Part shown: piece by piece, positions 48,087-62,507 of the stretch
Position numbering within the stretch: the stretch's first letter is position 1
How the letters are laid out: the number at the start of each line of letters is the position of its first letter
Assembly: GCA_054601695.1 (NCBI GenBank)
Contig: BAAHQB010000016.1
Coordinates: 744,001-808,000 of the forward strand
Source of the DNA: Amorphochlora amoebiformis
Taxonomy: Eukaryota > Cercozoa > Chlorarachniophyceae
DNA length: 64,000 bases
Direction: 5' to 3'
Translations under genes and position numbers: made by a program
The notes under the pieces: generated by a model
The model's database searches: none
What the model was told of the DNA's origin: nothing
Seen by the model: the letters and a program-made list of their open reading frames with translations, nothing else

Positions 48087-49209
48087 GATGTATAATATAC
48101 AATATATATTTATATATATATATATATATATATATGCATATATATATGTATATATTATATGCGTACACTTATCCAGAGACTATCTCGACTCCTGACTGAT
48201 GTTTCCACAGCCAAACGGGCGGACGAACGCCAGACCTGCCGATGCGCAGGTAAGTTGAAACAATCCCCAGGAGATGGAGGCTTGAATCCGAAGTTATTGT
48301 GAATTAGGACCCTGGATATGATCTTTGAGCGCTTCGAAGGATCAGTTGCATATATCAAGGTAACTCTTTTTTGTCGAGGATGATTCAACCCTGGGTATGT
48401 ATGAGAGACTTCTACGTCTGTACTTCAGCTTGCGACGTTAGGAAAATCAACTGATTTTTCCTCCACAAAGCTCTTATCTGCGGCAGGAAAGGGTTAGCCT
48501 CTCCACTCTCAAGCTTAAAGCCGAACTCACTGACGGTCGTATTCATCCAGGCATTGAAGACCGATTATTTGATGCGATGAATGCTTGCAAACTGTAATTC
48601 CACTATCCCTCCATGTTTTTGTCTAGATAAGGTGATTTCCTTAATATGCATACACATACTAATGTACATTAGATTCGATAGGAACACGGCTGGTCTACCC
48701 AAGGAGGAAAAGCAGGTGTGGGCCGATGATTAAGGATATAATATAAACACTAATGTATTAATATTTGATTAAATATATGTTATTTGAAATGTGTTCATGT
48801 ATATATTACAAATTTTTATATTCACATACACGTTTAATAATAAATGCGTACTGGAAAGTATCATGTTTGTTAGAGTGGGGTCTATCTCTCACTCTTGCTC
48901 TCTTGCACTTACTTTATCTCTCACTCTGGCTCTCCTCAGCCCTCTCATGGCTCTCTCTCTCTTTCATGGGCGCCTCACTTGGGCTCTCTCTCTCACTCGA
49001 GCTCTAACTCAGCTCTCCAACTATGGCTCTAAACCCCTCTCTCTCTCTATTATTTGGGCTGGATCTCTCAACTCAGATAAATATAATTTTATACATATAC
49101 ACACATATATACGTACATATACATTTATGAGATATATACATATATGTATATAAATACATATATATATACACATACTTATACATTTATGAGATGTATACCA
49201 TATGTATAC

Positions 49210-49253
<44 letters not shown>

Positions 49254-49464
49254 CGATGGAATTACATGTGATAATAACAATGATAATGGAGTACTCATAC
49301 ATGTTCATATATATATATATATATATATATACATATGTACACATATGTACACATATATGTACATGTATGTATATTTATATACATATATATATATATACAT
49401 ATGTGCACATATATACACATATATATATATATATATATATAGGTTATATAAATAATATATATAT

Positions 49465-49512
<48 letters not shown>

Positions 49513-49610
49513 GCACACACATGTATGATGCTCGATTTATAAATGTATACAATGTATACAGTTGTAAACATAAACAAAATATGTTTGCGTATCACGTTAT
49601 ACACACATGC

Positions 49611-49646
<36 letters not shown>

Positions 49647-51122
49647 GAAATATATATATATATATATATGTATACAAGTGTGTATATATATATATTGATA
49701 TACATATATATATATATACATATAAATATATATACATATATATATATATATATAATATGTATGTATAATATGTGTAATATATGTTCACATGTATAAATAC
49801 TACATATAACTTCTTTAAACACACATGTATAGGTATATATATGTATATAGCACGTCCACATTTAGGTCTGGGCAGAGACGATGCAGGGTCTTTGGGTATC
49901 TGTCAAAGGTTTGCTAGCCTATCCTTCCACGTTGTCCGACTCATTCTAGAAATAATCAGGGGTATTAGAGACCATGAAGTACCTTGTGCCCCTTCTTCTT
50001 CAGAAGTCCTCGCGTGAGCAGATGCTCTCCACCTTGGATGGTACGTGACAAGAAAAAACGATTTCGACATCAGGACACATACCCAACCCCTCCCCTAGGT
50101 GCAGAGAAGACACTAGTCACCTTAGCTCCTCTAGCGAAGAAGCTTGATTTGAAGGCTTATACCGCCAGCGAGATCGAAACCAAGTCCCAGAAGCTCATTA
50201 GAGAGCTCGCGGGCCTTAAGAGGGCGGTCGACATGACGGAACGTGTGTGACATAACGAAAAAAATCTAAAACCTTAAGCTTATGATGGCGTTTCAGCGGA
50301 AATCGCCCCCGGGCCGCCATCTGCCTCGTCACTCCGACGTGCGGGAAGACGAGCGATTTCACGTGCGCTCTTTTTGCTATCAGCCACCGAAAACGTTGCG
50401 GTGTTCAGCTACTAGTTTAATTTTCATGGTCTTGTGCATTAATTTTACATCTATTGCATGAACATGTGTAGGTTGAGTTGCCAGACCTCAAGGGACTGGG
50501 ATCTGCAGTGAACGACCTTGTGAAGCCCCTCAATGAATTCCAAGAAATCGTAGCCAAAGCGGTGAAAATGAAATTACTCTCCTGATGGTGAGTACTTTAC
50601 ATATGTACTCTGAGTAGGTTGTCAAGCCTGCGGGAACGGCGGAACACACAGCAATTTTGCGTAAGGCAAAGGAGGTCTGAGATCGTCAATCCCTTCTCGC
50701 ACATATTCAAATCTGGTTCTATTCACATTCTATATCATTAGGTCGGAGAACTTGTTGACAAGCTGGCGGATTTCACAGAAAAATCCCTGCCCCAGGTATA
50801 CGTCTTTCGTGTGTATACATATGTAGATATACATACATGTACATATACATTATACATACTCATTCGTATAAAATATTGTTATGTGTAAGATATTACATGG
50901 GTATATGTAAAATATATTTTATGTATGTGTACCTATAAATGCGTTATATGTCTATAAATATATATATACATACATATATATATATATATATATATTATAT
51001 GTATATATATACATGTATGTTTTTGTAAGATCAAGCGTATTGGTAAAACGGAGAACCTGGAAAGGAGAGTAAAGGATGCTCGTGGATACTTTGACAAAGT
51101 AAAACCCGCTGCATCCAATTAA
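46782..51122 (+). CDS. Unrecognised helical, lysine-rich protein (434 aa)
   Basis: Fifteen exons: 46782-46868, 46930-47067, 47125-47310, 47360-47419, 47665-47735, 48211-48249, 48308-48359, 48442-48593, 48673-48715, 50004-50040, 50099-50244, 50472-50561, 50618-50674, 50742-50795, 51030-51122. They sum to 1305 nt with consistent phase from ATG ([16 protein letters not shown]) to TAA. Most introns are 50-60 nt; three long ones hold TA arrays. The product is predicted to be mainly amphipathic helix: [92 protein letters not shown]. No catalytic motif, signal peptide or membrane segment is visible, and I do not recognise the family. It could be a structural or scaffold protein. It shares a divergent promoter region with the SAMHD1-like gene. 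The 478-nt intron at 47736 was placed by phase, so the residues around exons 5-7 are the weakest. Confidence 0.8.
48875..49080 (+). repeat. CT-rich intronic tract in the helical-protein gene
   Basis: Units like TCTCTCACTCTKGCTCTC repeat through about 200 bp in the 1.3-kb intron between exons 48673-48715 and 50004-50040. Pyrimidines are on the sense strand. TA arrays and short unique DNA fill the rest of that intron. Confidence 0.6.
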
Positions 51123-52092
51123 CTAGATTAAGATATTCGGCGCGTCGTCACGGGCCATAAATAATATTTAGTACTTACAATCGCCACAGCTTATCATAGA
51201 GTTCCTCTAGTTGCTCAGACGTAGAGTTGGTTCCAATTCACTAGTGTATCATGAGTGTATCCAGCTGCAGAGAGTCTAGAGAGTCTAGAACAAACCAGCT
51301 AGATATACTAATATCATCTATATGATAAACCTAGACTAGTTAGAATATAATCATTGACTAATACACACGTCCAGAAATCATAGTATTATTTACACCTAGT
51401 CTAGCTAGTGTCTAGGTGTAACTACTACTAGACTAGAGTATACTAGGTATACAATTTTTCTACGTACTATCTAGACTATATCGGAGTATACAGACTAGAT
51501 AGAGTATAAATATTTATGTAACTAGTTTCTAGAGCCTTAGAGAGTTTAACGAATACTAGGACTACTAGACTAGTAGGAATAGTTGTACTACATCTACATA
51601 GAATAGTTGAATACGTACCTAGAATACTACTAGTCTACAGTTGATCTACTGGATCTGGCATAGACTAGATAGATCTGGAGATCGGGTAATACGACGGGTA
51701 TACATTTACTAGATTTATACTATGATATACCTAGTATACCTCTAGTATGTCCTCTCTAGTCAGTGCATCAATTTTAAAATAATTTTAAATATCAGCGCTC
51801 TAGACTGCCTTGGATACGAGAGAGAGAGAGAGAGACCACACTAGCACAGGACATTGAAAACTATTCACTCTAAACATTTTAAATTAATTTTAAAAATCCA
51901 ACTCAGCTAGATAGCATAATTTGTGCATATAAAAGATAATTACATGCAAGTATGCCTTGGGCCAAGCTTGAGAAGTGACCTGTGCAACTACCTGAGCAAG
52001 AGCTGCAGCTGCTATGCTACAATAGTCTAATCTAGTCTAGTTTGTCAACTGGCTCAGCCGTGGACGCACGCGCTAGCTCCAGAATGTCTGAG
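51123..52092. other. Convergent intergenic region, strongly CTAG-rich
   Basis: The 970 bp between the stop of the helical-protein gene and the stop of the MenH-like gene hold about 35 CTAG tetranucleotides, against about four expected at random. Examples are GAGAGTCTAGAGAGTCTAGA near 51270 and CCTAGTCTAGCTAGTGTCTA near 51395. (TA)n arrays are absent. No exon or RNA gene was recognised. Confidence 0.65.
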
Positions 52093-52465
52093 TTAATTTA
52101 GATAAGACTCTACGAGAAGAGATAGTTGAACAGGGTACACCTGCTTTTTTGAACTTCCTTGGTTCCTCTTCCTGCCCCTGCCGCTTTTTTGACCGGATCG
52201 CGATTTTGAACCTGAACATTAATACGTATATACATTACACTTACATGTATATGTGTACTATAATATATACATATCTAAATATTTACATATATATATATAT
52301 ATATTATACATATATATGTATATATATATATATATATTAGTACATATGTGTATTTAAAAGTATAATATCGATATGTGTAGATAAACCGAGAATTAAATAT
52401 ATTGTATATATTTTAATATGTATATATATATATATATATTGATATATTATATATATATACATATA

Positions 52466-52514
<49 letters not shown>

Positions 52515-53227
52515 CTATATTTTGCCTGGTTGTCTTCACACACACACACACAAATATACATATATATATATATGTATATATATATAAATCTAAATATAAT
52601 AAAAATATGAATATAAATACACATATTTACACATATTCACAGATATACAATGATACCCTAAGTTTTTCACCTCTCTTCGCCGCTCTATCAGGCTTAGGCT
52701 TCGACTTACTACTTAGAGTAGCCACAGGCTTCTTTGTGTTGAGCTACAGCAGATTAGATAAAATTTAGAGCTTCAATGGAGGGGGGTCAGGGTAGGATTG
52801 GGTCGGTGTTTTCGGGTTAGGGTTGGTTTCCACTGGGTTTGATTGAGACTTGGATTGAAATTTCTCTTCAGACTTAAGTATGGATATCCCTTTTCTTCTC
52901 CCGACTATGAGATCAAAATTCTTTACAGACCTATGTGTAGATGCAGTGTTTGATATTGCATATATACATATTATATTATTCTGATAAATACCCTGTAACG
53001 CTGTCGGGAGCCTCAACATGCGGAGCATGACCACTTCCCTAAGTGTAACATGAAAGCATAATATATATATATATATATATATATATCTATATATATGCTT
53101 TATAGGTGTATGTAATCTGTTTTCTACATTTGAACATATATGTATTATGCATTGCATGTATATACGTAATCTTTATGAGAATTATATGCATACTATATGT
53201 ATTTATATGTATACGTGTGTTTCTATT

Positions 53228-53268
<41 letters not shown>

Positions 53269-53383
53269 AATGTATATATATATATATACAAATGTATACA
53301 TATAATTATAAAGTAAGATGTATTGCTACACAAATATATATTGTGTATTTTATGTATATGCACAGATACATGCATATTATACA

Positions 53384-53418
<35 letters not shown>

Positions 53419-53515
53419 TTATATATATATATAATATCTATTTGTACAATATATTTATATTATCTATATGTACAATATATTTAAATATATACATACATAT
53501 ATACATACATATAAT

Positions 53516-53576
<61 letters not shown>

Positions 53577-54214
53577 TATATGTGAGAAAAAGGGAGGCAA
53601 AAGATTAAAAAGAGAGAGTGTTGAGAAAGATGGAGTAGATTAGGGGAAAGAGAGAGAGAGAGAGAGAGAGAGAATAAGTGAGAGGAAAGATACGGCTAGA
53701 AAAAGGAGAGAGAAAAGTGACAGAGAGAGAAGGGGCAGGAGAGAGAAAGAGAGAGAGAAAGAGGAAGTGAATATATACATATATACACAGATACATACAC
53801 ACACATATATAAATCCGTATATATATTTTATGTGTATTGTATATACATACACATATGAAAATATTTTAACATATAAATACATATATACATATATTATATA
53901 TATGTGTATATATATATATATATATATGTATGTATACATATCTACTAAGTGAAGGAGAAAGAGAGTTAGAGGAGCCAAGCGTGTAAGTAGATAAAGAGAA
54001 TGAGGAACGAAGAGAGCTAGGAAGGGGAGAAATAGAGAGAGAGAGAGAGAGAATGCATGGAGAAAGAGAAGGGAGGGAGAGTGGAGAGAGGAGAGAGAGA
54101 GGATAGTAGGATCGTAACCGACATGTACATACCTTCATACACAGTTAGCATGTGTTCTCTCCAGGTCATAACCCTCATATATGTACACACACAATCATAC
54201 ACACACACACACAC

Positions 54215-54265
<51 letters not shown>

Positions 54266-54385
54266 TGTATGTATAATACAAAGGATTCTGACTTGCGTGA
54301 TTGCGATCTGGACTCTCCCGTCAACTGACTCTTTCGATTCATCTCTTCTTCCCTAAATATAAATAAATAAATATATACATATACA

Positions 54386-54425
<40 letters not shown>

Positions 54426-54734
54426 GTATGTAAGCATAAAATTAAAACATATGACGGTATGTATAATATACACAATTATTACATTCCTTAAATAATGTAC
54501 GTATATTTATGCGTATGCGTGTGTAAGTATAATTATAAATACATCTATGTGAGTGCATTATTGACACACATATGTGTTTACAAATTTAGTTACACACATT
54601 TACATGAATGCATATAAAATATTGCACACACCTATTTGTAAATACATGGCCATAAACGTATATACACATTCATACACATAATATATGTATAAACATATCT
54701 ATATATATAATATGTATAAACATATATATATATG

Positions 54735-54791
<57 letters not shown>

Positions 54792-55704
54792 GTATGTATT
54801 TGCAGAAAAAAGACAGGGAAAGAGAAAAACGTATTTGCACGCACACTCTTGGGTCATGCCAAGGGATTTTGGTTTGTTTTTCTAATTAGATCGACCTCTC
54901 TCACACGCTTGCGCATATCGCGAGCAATTTTGATAAATTTCTTGTCCTCCGAACCCACAATGAATAGCATACGGGTATCAGTATGCCTTCATATAATATA
55001 TATGCATATCTATATATACATACAGGTATATATATATATATATATGTACATATATATATATATGTATATAAATACGTATGTATGATATGATACATATTAT
55101 GAGTAGTAACTGATAGGAGGAGAGACCCAGGAGAGAAAGAGATTGAGGAGACAAGAATGAGAGAAGAGAGGAGATAGAGGGGAGAGAGAGAGAGATGAAG
55201 AGAGAGAGATGAAGAGAGAGAGATGAAGAGAGAGAGATGAAGAGAGAGAGATGAAGAGAGAGAGAGAAAGAGAGAGGTGGGGGGGGGGGGGGAAGACAGA
55301 CAGACAGAGACACAAGAGATAGCGAGCAGAGAGCAAGAGCAAGAGATAGAGTTTTTGTTACGAAAGATCGAGGATATATATCGAATAGGGAGAGGGGTAG
55401 GGAAAGAGAGAGAGGTCGAGTGTGGTATGTGCAGGAGAAGCTAGACGGAAAGACAGAAAGAGAGGGAAAAGGAGAGAGAAATAAAGGGATAGGGAGAAAG
55501 AGACACGATGAGAAGAGAGAAGGAGAGTAGGGATATATGGTACATATACAAATATATTTACACATGTATTTATATGTATATATTTCTATGCATGTATATA
55601 TGTACATGCATATACACATCCAAAAATATGCATACATACAAACACACCCATATATATATATATATATGAATATACATGTAAATAAATATAAATATGTATA
55701 TATG

Positions 55705-55745
<41 letters not shown>

Positions 55746-55774
55746 CTCTATATATATGTATACGTTATATGAAC

Positions 55775-55824
<50 letters not shown>

Positions 55825-56160
55825 GAATTACACCTTAGCTCATCCCACAATGACGGCATGCGACCCACTGTACCATACTCCAGCGCCTCAGAGAGCTATT
55901 CATAGCGTTTCACGTTAGGGTTTGGGGTCAGGTAGGATCGAGATTTGAGTGGAGAAGGTTTAGGTTACGGGTTCGGGTTAGGACTAGTATTAGGCTAGAC
56001 TACGTCGTGTTGGGGGTTGGTTAGGGTTAGGGTTGGGATTGGGTAGGGTTGGGAATTGAAATTTGGTATTTCATTTTGTCAGGATTCTTGGTTTCTCCTC
56101 TGCCTCTAATGTTAGACATATAATTATATATATATATGTATAGTTACATATATAATATAT

Positions 56161-56193
<33 letters not shown>

Positions 56194-56339
56194 TAATATA
56201 TATATGTATATGTCTATATATACAAATATATGCCAACATGTGTGTATGTATATGTACTTATATATCAATATATATATATATATATATATGTACACTTATT
56301 CACACACTTACACATGTAGGCATACACACATTCACGCTC

Positions 56340-56379
<40 letters not shown>

Positions 56380-56380
56380 C

Positions 56381-56413
<33 letters not shown>

Positions 56414-56544
56414 ATATATGTATGTTAATTTAATATTAACGTATGAAAACGTAATTAATTGATCTATTTCGCACGCTTTTGCCTCTGTTACTCTCTATAT
56501 ACATAATTGTATACTGCCTATTTGCATGTATATATATATATATG

Positions 56545-56576
<32 letters not shown>

Positions 56577-56670
56577 TGTATACATATATATACATATTTA
56601 TATTTTATATATATATATATATATATGTATGTATATAATACATTATGTGATGTAGTTCAGAATATAGACC

Positions 56671-56706
<36 letters not shown>

Positions 56707-57187
56707 GAACATGTAAATATTTGTACATACCAGTAGATGTACACGCATATATAGGTATATATATATTATATTATATTATATTATACATATATATATATAT
56801 ATGTATACAAACGTGTATGTAATTGTACATACCTATTGAGCGAAAAAGAAAGAGAGTTAGTGGACAAGCGTGTAAGTAGATAACAAGAATGAGGGACGAA
56901 AACAGAGCTAGAAAGGGGAGAATTAGAGCGAGAGAGTGAATGCAAAGAAAGAGAAGGAAGGGAGTGGAGAGAGTTAGGAGAGAGAGAGAGGATAGGTAGG
57001 ATCGTAACTCACATGTACATAACTTCATGCACACAACATGTGTCCTCTCCAAGTCATAACCCTCATATGTACATGCACACAGACACACAACACGTATATT
57101 ATATACATGTATCTGTATAATACAGGTTGAATGGATGTATATTATACTACATTTATATAAATGTGTATATATATATGTATGTATACG

Positions 57188-57224
<37 letters not shown>

Positions 57225-57333
57225 TTCATACTTTTTATGTACATGCATGTACATATATATATATATATATATTTGTATACATACATGTATATATATATAT
57301 GTATATATATATGTATGTATATATATATATATT

Positions 57334-57365
<32 letters not shown>

Positions 57366-57693
57366 TGTATATATATATATATATGCATATAGACATATAT
57401 GTGCATGTGATATATGTGTATAGATTTGTTTCTTCCACCGTACCTTAACGGCGTCACCCGCTTGTCTTCGAGCAAGGATCTACAAAAGGCTACAAACTTT
57501 AGTGTTACTAGATTAAAAAAAAAATTAAACTACCCCAGTCCCCTGAAAATCCCGAAAACCCTAGCTCTAACATTACCCCTCTTCCCGAGAGAGTAGAGCA
57601 GCGAGGAAGCAGGGAGACATATATATGTATATATACTATGTATATATATATAATATATATGTATTATATATATATATACGTGTACATACATAT

Positions 57694-57738
<45 letters not shown>

Positions 57739-58233
57739 GAGCAACGAGCGAAGCGACGTAATATAATATATATATATATATATATATTATAGAGCAGGAA
57801 ACGAGGGAAACACACACACACATATATATACATATATATATATATATATAATATATATATATATACAGAGAGAGAGAGAGAGAGATAGAAAGAGACACAT
57901 AGGGAGGGAATAATCACAATTACCGCCTCAAAATCATCTGAAGTCTTCAACTTCTCAAACAAGGGCTGGGAGTACCTGGTTAGGAACATCGATAGGTTTT
58001 GATTACAAGGTGGGATTGATTACAAGGCGTGATAGAGCGGAACATGAGGGACAGGGCAGGTTCTGGCGATTAGAGTAAGGTTTTATACCAGTCATCGAGG
58101 AAACGCCTGAGACCCTTCTCTCTTAGGTCTCTCGCGAGAATCTGGAATATGCATGTATGTACTTATCTATTATATCATCATCGTAGTATATACGAATTGC
58201 ACTCAATAGATACGTCTAATGCTATGAATATGT

Positions 58234-58279
<46 letters not shown>

Positions 58280-58702
58280 GTTCGTACATGTAGTATGCAT
58301 ATAGGAATATGTCCTAGGAAGTTGCGCCCCAATAAAGCTAGTCCTCAGTGGGAGTTGACCGGTAGCAATTTCGGTAGGAAAGAGCAAGGACTCATATGGT
58401 TCCACGAGGCGTCTAATTTTTTTCATTATTGCGATAAAGTATCACCTCATCTTTGAGCCGTCTTTCGTCGCGATCGCTACGGGCTTCTATACCTGGGCTT
58501 GATGACACTACTACCACCTGGAGTAATGAAAAAAATTATGTACGCATTTACATATATATGTATATATATGCATACAAAAAGATGTCTTTAAATAACAAGT
58601 TATGTCTACCTGTAAAATTGTATGATACGTATATATAATGCGTATGTGTGTATATACAGTACTAATACACACAGAACCACCACACAATTTTATTTTGTAT
58701 AT

Positions 58703-58738
<36 letters not shown>

Positions 58739-59174
58739 GTTATGTATATAATAAATGTAAATACAATGTGTACATAGACTAGATTTCCTTTCACCTAATA
58801 GCATCACGAGTAATTTCATCTCTTCTTTTTCAAGTAGGTCGGAAAGGAGTGGAAAAGCTCTCTCATGGTTGAGATTAAGGTTAGGGTTAGGGTTAAGGTT
58901 AGGATTAGCATTAGGGTAGAAATTGCCTGTCCTATGGTATACGGGAGACGGAGACCCATGTATAGTGCCAGCCTTCCACCCATGCTATGCATATAATATA
59001 TATATATATATGTTTATATATGCATAACACATGTATAAGATACACATTTATGTTACTTCCATATGAATCATATGTGGATATACAATAATAACATAACAAT
59101 AATAATAATAATAATTACTCGAAGATAATAGTAGTGATTCTACTAAATGAAGTTGCAGTTTTGGGAAATACATG

Positions 59175-59210
<36 letters not shown>

Positions 59211-59331
59211 ATATATATATATATATCAATATAAACATATGTACATATATATACACACACATATATATATATATATTATACATATATATATATATAAATA
59301 TAGTATAATATATAATATATAAATATATATA

Positions 59332-59375
<44 letters not shown>

Positions 59376-59787
59376 ACAATGTGTAACGTATACATAGATA
59401 CATATATATATATACATATATATATATACATATGTATATATATATATACATGTTTTATATTAAGGAATGTATCAAGCTTCTCTCCACGGCCATTTTCTTC
59501 GCTCTCCCTTTCCCCTTTTTTCTCCTCTCATATGTACTTTATATATATATATATATATATGTACAGATACATGTGTATTTATTGTATTTAATATATACAT
59601 GAAGAATATATGTATATATGTATTCATTTATGTATTGGCATATATTTGATGTGTGCGTAATTATGGACGGGTACCTATAGCCGATGAGAGTGCTCCCAGT
59701 ACATCCATAATGACTCATTACTTTACCAAGGGCCTATACAAATGCGCATGTAAGATTTTTTTATTGTATATATGTATATATGTATGC

Positions 59788-59825
<38 letters not shown>

Positions 59826-59896
59826 CTATATATATTTAACAGTTAGTGCATTAACAGTTAGCGCATAAGTGCCTTTTTTCAAGGTACATATATCTC

Positions 59897-59939
<43 letters not shown>

Positions 59940-60260
59940 CACATTTATATTGTACATGTATTAATATATATATATATATATATAAATATATATATATAGA
60001 ATATATATATATATATAATAGAATAAATACAACACAATATATATATATATATATTGTCTATATATATATATACATATGCACATACAAAACAGATGTGTTA
60101 ATCTAACCTCGGCCATGTTTGGAATGGTTAGACCCTTTGGGTTTGATACTGTTGACCTATATATATATATATATATTTATATGGATGTATACAGTATACG
60201 TAATGTAAATTGTATACATAATCACATACACACACATATATATATATATATATAACATAA

Positions 60261-60303
<43 letters not shown>

Positions 60304-60539
60304 GGTTTTTGTTCATTGATGGATAAAAAGCTACATAGTGTTCTAGAATGGTATGCAGATGCCAAATACACTCACAGATATATACATACATACACATATG
60401 TAAATATATTTACACACATATTAAGCTTATACATATGTATATATATACGTATATGTATACATATGTATATGTATGTGTACATATATAATATATGTAATAT
60501 TATGTGTTTAGTAGTAACAATTTGTAAATACTCATATAT

Positions 60540-60574
<35 letters not shown>

Positions 60575-60768
60575 GCCTATATATTGCATATATTCGTACA
60601 ATTTATGATTATATGTAGAAAGCGTACATAAATATATATGTATACGTCTATATGTATATATATACATATATTTACACACACACATATATATATATTATAT
60701 TGTGTATACCTATATATATATATATGTTTAAATATATATATACCTACATATATATATATGTATATAAC

Positions 60769-60810
<42 letters not shown>

Positions 60811-60826
60811 GTATATGTATATATCT

Positions 60827-60862
<36 letters not shown>

Positions 60863-61432
60863 ACTGTTAATGCATCGTCGTAAGTGGATATATTTATATA
60901 GATATATACATATTTATATAAAATATATATATATATATTTGTATGTATACTGTTGACGTCGTAAGCGGATATATATATATATATATTATATATATATATA
61001 TACTGTTAATGCCGTTGTAAGTGACACAGTTAGATTTGGCGTGACATGTAGGTATCTGTATTGTGCGACAGAGTTGTAATAGATATGCCCGAGATCGCTA
61101 GAGATCCCGGAGAATGCTTGGAGACGGTATTAGTACTGGGTAGTATCCGGTAGTACTGAACTTCCAGGTACACCGTGACAAAACGTGACGTCACGCTATG
61201 TCACGCTTCGAGAAACTACGAGAAGTTATAACGCCTGAAAATTTCCCTGTATCATTTTTTATAATCCAATAATCCAACTGGACAATAGCCAACCCTAGAC
61301 TACTGCGCTACCAGAGTTCATTGCCTACTAGCATATTACCGGTAGGTTGGACCGGACTACCGTCCTGCCGGACCGTTGCACTAACAATATACATATACAT
61401 ACATATATATATATATATATATAAATATATAC

Positions 61433-61464
<32 letters not shown>

Positions 61465-61690
61465 GAAATATTAGTATTGGAGGTATAGTACATTAATATT
61501 ACCCGCCATGATTTGGCAGCGACACTGAGATACACTCAAATTGGTACAATCCCCCCTACATAAATACATACTTATATAAATACTTATATACACATTTACA
61601 TACTTATATGGGTATATATGTATATATATATATATATGTAATAAGTATATATGTATATGTGTACAATCTATTTGTATATGAATATATATA

Positions 61691-61728
<38 letters not shown>

Positions 61729-61838
61729 CATATATATATATATTTATATAATATTATATATATATATATATACATGTGTGCAAAAAATGTATACATATAT
61801 ATATATATATATATATACATATAGGTATATATATATAT

Positions 61839-61870
<32 letters not shown>

Positions 61871-61874
61871 CATG

Positions 61875-61905
<31 letters not shown>

Positions 61906-62014
61906 AATATATATATATATATATATATTTATTTATTTATTTATTTATTGTATGTAAGTATACATTATATTCAGTTACGTAACTGAATATAACATATACT
62001 TACATACAATAAAC

Positions 62015-62051
<37 letters not shown>

Positions 62052-62052
62052 T

Positions 62053-62087
<35 letters not shown>

Positions 62088-62507
62088 TTTGTACACGTGT
62101 TTGGTGACTTTTTGATGTATATTATATGTATACATTTATACATATATGATTTTTGTATACATTTTGGTGACTTTTCATGTATATTATGTACAAACTATAC
62201 ATAACTGAATATAGCGTATACTTACATACAACAAACATATACATACATAAATGTACACATACATATTATACATATATACATATACATATACATACATGTA
62301 TTTATATAGCATATATATACATACACATATATATATATATATATTATACATATGTGTATTTATTGTATGTAAGTATACATTATACTCAGCTTTGTATAGT
62401 TTGTACATAATATACATGAAAAGTCACCAAAATGTATACAAAAATCATATATGTATAAAATGTATACATATAATATACATAAAGAAAAGTCACCAAACAT
62501 GTATACA

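Noticed and set aside
54978-55868. 296-codon minus-strand frame
   Set aside because: It mixes TA-repeat residues with Ser/Leu runs from a GA/CT tract. It only overlaps the true MenH exon at 55834-55895 by chance of frame.
55915-56065. A chromosome end at the telomere-like tracts
   Set aside because: The tracts are short, degenerate, in both orientations and inside introns of recognisable genes.
58300-58430. Open minus-strand frame [18 protein letters not shown]
   Set aside because: It lies between exons 58446-58517 and 58089-58141, which join in phase and give continuous MenH sequence without it.
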